Source: Porites lobata
Lineage: Eukaryota > Cnidaria > Anthozoa > Scleractinia > Poritidae
Direction: 5' to 3'
DNA length: 64,000 nucleotides
Assembly: GCA_942486035.1 (NCBI GenBank)
Contig: CALNXK010000022.1
Coordinates: 23,501 to 87,500, forward strand
The notes under the pieces are model-generated. The model was not told where the DNA came from. It saw nothing but the letters and a program-made list of their open reading frames with translations, and searched no databases. Position 1 is the stretch's first letter; every line of letters starts with the position of its first letter. Shown here one piece after another: positions 58,941 through 64,000 of the stretch. The translations under genes and the position numbers were made by a program.

Positions 58941-60027
58941 GAGACCGGGCCACTGTGAGGTAGTGATATACCCAGTGGTGAAAATGACATGAATGAAAAT
59001 AGATGGAATGACTCATACTTTGAGTTGCGGATAACGAAATAAAAGTGGAAATGATCCTCGCAGTTAAAAAAAAAACGCGGTTGTAAAATATGAGTTATTT
59101 CATATATTTCAATTTACGAACGATTATCCATCACTCTAATTTGAAAATTTGTGGACAAAAGTGTATGTTCTTAAAATAAATCCTCTCTAGCAGTACATTT
59201 GCGTAATGTATGTCATAGCATTTTAGAAAGAGAAATTTCATTATTTTTGTGAATCCTTTCCTTGGGTCAGTACTGTGGTTCACAAAAGGCTAATTTACGG
59301 CGCGATCAGAACTATTGATAGGAGATTCCATTTACGGATAAAGGTGTTAAAACGGCCACCTGTATTTTTGAACAACCGAACAACTGAATAAATGGCTGGT
59401 TATTTTTACTTTTATTTTCTCTACTCTACAGCCATTTTGAGACAAAATCATTTGTACAAATACACTGCCTGGCCCTGTGTTAAACATTTGTTATAAATGG
59501 AAATTCACGAATGGAAAGTTAGCGAGAAATTTCATCGTTGTTGCGTTGAAGATGGATAAATCTCGTCGGCTGCGGCAAACGTGGTAATGGTGGGAAAAAT
59601 GGTTCAGGTAACATTCGTTGGGGATTGGCAGCTAATTCTCTCATAAGAAAAACTTTCTTCAATAGAACGTAGCTTCAGGTTCACGATACCCTCTCTTGTG
59701 TGTGTTTTGTCAAATTCTCTTGGTCCCAAATTTCCAACAAGACAGTCGGAAATTTAAACTCGGTTGGCGTTGTTGATTTGTTCTTTTCGCTTTTGATCGC
59801 AATATGCTGCATGTTCAGAAACAGTGCAAGGTATAAAGCAAACGTTATTGTTATAAACATGCAAATTTCAAGAGCGGACTTAAAAGAAAGCTTATAGAAC
59901 GTAAAGGATGCCGCGTGTATGAAGAATGTTTTAATGGCAAAAGAAGCACTTCTTACCGTGCAAGTCAGGTATAAGCTCCGACGGCGCGGCGTCTCAGGCT
60001 GCCAGCGAGATGAATAAAAAGTAAGCA

Positions 60028-60108
60028 GTGAGTTTCAGTTCTAACACGAGCTCTGCTGGTTGCGAGGCTCACCTTCTGTTTGGCAAAAGGCTACAACACC
60101 CTTCTTAG
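60028..60108 (+). pseudogene. N-terminal fragment of the GPCR gene
   Basis: Twenty-six codons starting GTG (where the full gene has ATG) match the N-terminus of the GPCR at 60195: FSSNTSSAGCEA, then LLFGKRLQHPS. They are followed by TAG. Directly after it comes the upstream flank of the full gene (GTTTTCCGCCCAAATC). It looks like a remnant of an older duplication. Confidence 0.7.
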
Positions 60109-60194
60109 TCGGGCGTAGTTTTCCGCCCAAATCTTTTTTAAAAATAACGAGTTTACTGAGCAGCGGAAAGCCCGATATCGTAAAACGAGAAGCC

Positions 60195-61256
60195 ATGAAT
60201 TTCAGTTCTACCACAAGCCCTGCTGGTTGCGAGTCTGACCTTGTATTCGGCAAAAGACTACAACACCGTTCCCCCTGGGGTGAAGCTTTTCTGATCTTCC
60301 TCATCATCTTTAACATCATCAGCTTTCCAGTCACCGCAGTTTTGAACGCGCTGGTGATGATCTCTGTTAAGGCAAAATCACGACTAAGAGCACACAAGTC
60401 CAACATTTTACTGGCGTTCCTGGCTTTGACAGACTTTACAGTCGGGATTCTAGTTCAACCTACCTTCGCCGCTGTGTTAATCATGTTGTTACTTAACGAG
60501 CCTCGTGGATATTGTGTTCTGCAGGTTCTTAGATTTGCCAATTCTGTCGTGGTTGTTTCCTCGCTTTTCCACTTGGTTTTGTTAAGCGGGGAGCGGTACA
60601 TAGCCATGAAGCACCCTTTCTATTACGTTACCCTGGTCACCGACGGTCGCTTGCTTGTTGCTAGTGCATTGGCGTGGTTCCTATCCGTATTTCAGACAGT
60701 GCTTCTGTTTCTCATGAGCAAAACTATGGTTTTGCGGGGTACAACAATTTCCATGAGTGTATCTCTTGCGGTAATCTTTTTCTGCCATGTCACAGTTTGC
60801 TTTGAAACTCGTCGACATGAAAAACAACTTGGTGCTCAGCAAACCACTCCAGAGGCAAGGAAAGAATTTGAGAAAAATAAGAAGGCTGTTAAACTAACGT
60901 CCATAATCCTTGCCGCATTATTATTGTGTTTTATACCCGGAAACGTTGGTAACATTGTTGTATCAAGGTTTGCTGGTCATGTAACTGATGAGATAATTTT
61001 TCTGTTTGCCTTTCTCTCTCTTTCGTCAAGTTTCTTAAACTCGTTGCTTAACCCAATTATTTACGTGTTAAGAATGAAGCAGTTTAGGGTCGCGTTTATT
61101 GAGTTATTGTTCAGAACTGTAAACACTGCAGCCGCTGAAGAAATTGAGATACGATTTTTTGGAGTACGTAATGCTGCAGGTAGAGTCAACAGAGTAAAGA
61201 CTGAACGAAGTCAAAATGAACAAGCTCAACAAGATGTGAGTGAAGAAAACCTGTAA
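60195..61256 (+). CDS. Class A (rhodopsin-like) G protein-coupled receptor, orphan
   Basis: A single-exon receptor of 353 residues. Seven hydrophobic segments are spaced as in class A receptors. Marks seen: N51 in TM1 (LNALVM), D80 in TM2 (LALTDF), C107 before TM3, the GERY motif at 132-135, W161 in TM4, CFIPG in TM6 (P248; the usual tryptophan of CWxP is phenylalanine), and NPIIY at 286-290 in TM7. The short extracellular loop 2 lacks the usual partner cysteine. That, with the TM pattern, recalls the adenosine/melanocortin side of class A, but the ligand cannot be named. ATG 60195 is preferred over the upstream in-frame ATG at 60060 because it starts an N-glycosylation-type N-terminus (NFSS) also used by the neighbouring copy. 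The cytoplasmic tail is long and charged. A near-identical copy lies 3 kb downstream. Confidence 0.88.
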   Translation: MNFSSTTSPAGCESDLVFGKRLQHRSPWGEAFLIFLIIFNIISFPVTAVLNALVMISVKAKSRLRAHKSNILLAFLALTDFTVGILVQPTFAAVLIMLLLNEPRGYCVLQVLRFANSVVVVSSLFHLVLLSGERYIAMKHPFYYVTLVTDGRLLVASALAWFLSVFQTVLLFLMSKTMVLRGTTISMSVSLAVIFFCHVTVCFETRRHEKQLGAQQTTPEARKEFEKNKKAVKLTSIILAALLLCFIPGNVGNIVVSRFAGHVTDEIIFLFAFLSLSSSFLNSLLNPIIYVLRMKQFRVAFIELLFRTVNTAAAEEIEIRFFGVRNAAGRVNRVKTERSQNEQAQQDVSEENL

Positions 61257-62432
61257 GCACTAACAACAACAGTTGTGTCGAACTAATTATTATGTTGATG
61301 CTCTTTTAGTTTCTGAAACTGTAAAATTACAGAATAAGGCTGCTCGCGTAATCTTAACTAGGCTTTCCAGTCAATGGACTTTTGGCGTGCTTCTTGTCCA
61401 CTTCTTATTCCGTTCTGTTACTCTTTAGCGAACCTGTGTTTTTGGGTGGGGATTTGACCTTTTTTCAAAAATTTGCAATCAAATTCCCTGCCCACGGGCA
61501 AATCATTCCAGTCAAATGCAACCAAATTTCCCCACCACAGGCTGCACATTGCTGTCAATCCCAAGGGAGAACCTAAGAAAGGCGCAATAAAAATATCTCC
61601 AAATAAAACTCTGCAATCTTTTATGAACGTTGCTGCATCACCAAAGAGACATGTTCCTGTTACAGCTGCAATTATACGTTTTAACCATAATCCGTGTTAC
61701 ACTGCGTACAATACATAAACCTTTACGAGAAAGTCCACATTTTGTAAGTTTAAGTATACCGTTCTTAGTAAAGGGTACAAAGAAAGTCCGTTTTATAAGT
61801 TTACAGTGATTGTAGCGAATGAGCCATACACTAATCACTTGTACTTGCAAAAATCGACTTGGTTTCTCTTTACTTCCGTTTACTTTGATACCACAGTATT
61901 TTTAGAGGTTCAATTGATCAAAAACACGCTAAATCAAACGAAATTTGAAGACAAAACAGTGAAATACACTCAGCCTTCGCTTGTTCTCATTGGCCTCCAT
62001 GACTTCCTGATCTTTTCAAACCGTACGGCGCATGCGTGAAGCGTGGAAACATGGAAGCGGGAAACATATGTTTGGTCTCAGTCTTTTTCGTCCGAGTCGG
62101 AAAGAAAGATTCAAATATCCCCTCCCCTGGGAGAACAAGATCAATCAAATGCCCTACCCCAGGGCCAACAAAGACAAATCCCCACCCCATGCCCTTAAGT
62201 GTTATAACATTAACACGTTATCTAAAGATTTATTAGCAATTCAAGTAGAATGTGAGGCTCTTTTAGATGATAAACAAATGATTAAGTTTGATCTATCGGA
62301 AGATCAAATGATGACTTTTTTCTGCGCAATCTATAAAATATAGGCCTTTTTTCTCGGACATATTTTGAACTAGATGTAGAGAATGTATTGCAGCCTCAAA
62401 AGAACAACGTTTTCCTTTTCTAAAGTATTTAA

Positions 62433-62487
<55 letters not shown>

Positions 62488-63080
62488 GACAGGATAATTT
62501 ATCACTGATACATCATCCAAATTGTCGTTATCACAGTGGTCGCTGTTTTCATGCTTGCTATTGAATCGAGGCGGATTCCATTTTCTTTCGTTGCTTGATG
62601 CAAATGAAAACATTTACTCGGGGAAAAACTGATTAACCTAGTATTTATTCGCAAGTGGAGTCTAATTGTTTTTGTACGAGAGCTGTTAACGACTTCATTT
62701 GATAGTGACGAGCACGTAGAACAAACTGTAAATTAATAAAAATAGCTTCATTTTCGTCGATTTTCGGACAATTTTTATTCTTGTTTTCCACGTCGGAAAA
62801 AGACGTCTTCCATACATGCATGCATACAGACATCATCTCTTTCATCCTACGCTCGTCCTAATTGTGCCTGGTTTTAGAATTGCCCCAGATTCCCTGTTAT
62901 CTTGGCGCATATTATGCAACCCGTTACCTCTGACGGCTTTTACGGATATTTAGAAAATGAAAAGATTATCCAAACTTAATTACCGGCGGAAAATTAAACC
63001 AAAGAAATGCGAAAATGCACATTAAAAGATCACCGTATACAAAAATATGAACAAAAGGTAAGAAAATAAGGATGGCAGAT
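61257..63080. other. Spacer between the two GPCR copies
   Basis: No gene seen. It contains a dispersed repeat (61440-61545, shared with 24365-24430), another shared CCCC-rich repeat (about 62090-62195; related phrases near 24880-24960) and an AAT microsatellite. Confidence 0.6.
62432..62487. repeat. (AAT)n microsatellite
   Basis: About 18 perfect AAT units. Confidence 0.95.
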
Positions 63081-63178
63081 GTTTGCAAAGACAAGCACAC
63101 AGTTTTCCGCCCAATCTTTTAAGACCCAGAACGAGTTCATTCAGCAGCGGACAGTCCGATATCGTAAGACGAGAAGCC

Positions 63179-64000
63179 ATGAATTTTAGTTCTACCACAC
63201 GCCCTGCTGGTTGCGAGGCTGACCTTATGTTCGGCAAAAGATTACAACACCCTTCTTCCTGGGGTGTAGCTTTTCTGATCTTCCTCATCATCTTTAACAT
63301 CATCACCTTTCCAATCACCGCAGTTTTGAACGCGCTGGTGATGATCTCTGTTAAGGCAAAATCACGACTAAGAGCACACAAGTCCAACATTTTACTTGCT
63401 TTCCTGGCTTTGACAGACTTTACAGTCGGGATTCTAGTTCAACCTACCTTCGCCGCTGTGTTAATCATGTTGTTACTTAACGAGCCTCGTGGATATTGTA
63501 TTCTGCAAGTTCTTAGATATGCTAATATGGTCGTGGTTGTTTCCTCGCTTTTCCACTTGGTTTTGTTAAGCGGGGAGCGGTACATAGCCATGAAGCACCC
63601 TTTCTATTACGTTACCCTGGTCACCGACGGTCGCTTGCTTGTTGCTAGTGCATTGGCGTGGTTCCTATCCGTATTTCAGACAGTGCCTCTGTTTCTCATG
63701 AGCAAGACTATGGTTTTGCGGGGTACAACAATTTCCATGAGTGTATCTCTTGCGGTAATCTTTTTCTGCCATGTCACAGTTTGCTTTGAAACTCGTCGAC
63801 ACGAAAAACAACTTGCTGCTCAGCAAACCACTCCAGAGGCAAGGAAAGAATTTGAGAAAAACTAGAAGGCTGTTAAACTGACGTCCATAATCCTTGCTGC
63901 ATTATTATTGTGTTTTATACCCGGAAACGTTGCTAACATTGTTGTATCAAGGTTTGCTGGTCATGTAACTGATGAGATAATTTTTCTGTTTGCCTTCCTC
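63179..64000 (+). pseudogene. Tandem GPCR copy with premature stop, runs off the window
   Basis: Begins at the equivalent ATG (MNFSSTTRPAGC) and is nearly identical to the receptor at 60195 through TM5. Codon 229, AAG in the first copy, is TAG at 63863-63865, in the third intracellular loop. After it the frame stays open through TM6 (CFIPGN) to the end of the window, so a single nonsense change explains the loss. If translated it would make a 228-residue, five-span receptor. About 80 bp of 5' flank are also shared with the first copy, so the duplicated unit starts near 63101. The copy may be a recent pseudogene, a polymorphic null allele or a sequencing error. Confidence 0.85.

Larger units (their letters stand above)
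56629..60027. other. Long stretch after the last POLG exon, no coding seen
   Basis: Either intron 13 of POLG or intergenic DNA. It holds two SINE heads (57400-57530 and 58800-58940), AAT-rich patches (56950-57000) and unrecognised sequence. No exon matching the POLG palm/motif C region was found on the plus strand. Confidence 0.6.

Noticed and set aside
60060..60194. Upstream in-frame ATG extending the GPCR by 45 residues
   Set aside because: The extension covers part of the duplicated N-terminal stub and 5' flank; the second copy's upstream frame differs, while both share the ATG at NFSS.
60041..60406. Open frames antisense to both GPCR copies (also 63022-63390)
   Set aside because: They appear in the same place in both copies only because the sense sequence is duplicated. 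No independent features.

Overview
The window looks like nuclear DNA from an animal, most likely an anthozoan cnidarian such as a reef coral or sea anemone. The evidence is AT-rich sequence, intron-rich housekeeping genes with GT-AG introns that splice into animal proteins, an intronless class A GPCR pair, and a dense load of short foldback elements, tRNA-derived SINEs and a DIRS-type retrotransposon. The species cannot be fixed from the sequence alone.

Layout. Bases 1-14600 are gene-poor and repeat-rich. They hold fragments of an unrecognised multi-pass membrane protein family. One member lies on the minus strand (11652-10321, continuing at 4850-4599) and is split by a 5.5 kb DIRS-like tyrosine-recombinase retrotransposon (4851-10320). 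Bases 14800-17820 hold ribosomal protein L36 (minus). It is head-to-head with phosphoacetylglucosamine mutase PGM3 (17991-20984, plus), with about 170 bp between them. Cytoplasmic asparaginyl-tRNA synthetase follows on the minus strand (22903-42022, 22 coding exons, complete, 562 codons). It is head-to-head with the mitochondrial DNA polymerase gamma catalytic subunit (42599-56628, plus). Thirteen POLG exons splice in phase, but the last ~250 residues, including polymerase motif C, are not found in the window. Bases 60000-64000 hold a class A GPCR gene, a tandem copy with a premature stop that runs off the window, and a fragment of the same gene's N-terminus.

The four housekeeping genes form two divergent pairs, RPL36/PGM3 and NARS/POLG, with PGM3 and NARS convergent in the middle. 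RPL36 and NARS serve cytosolic translation, PGM3 makes a UDP-GlcNAc precursor, and POLG copies mitochondrial DNA. They are not one pathway; the pairing is a promoter arrangement.

Introns and intergenic DNA carry many non-autonomous elements whose ends can be read directly. They include TA-flanked, TTAA-flanked and hAT-like 8-bp-flanked inverted-repeat elements, perfect foldbacks, five tRNA-derived SINEs, LINE tails and minisatellites. No CRISPR array, bacterial operon or intact viral gene was seen.
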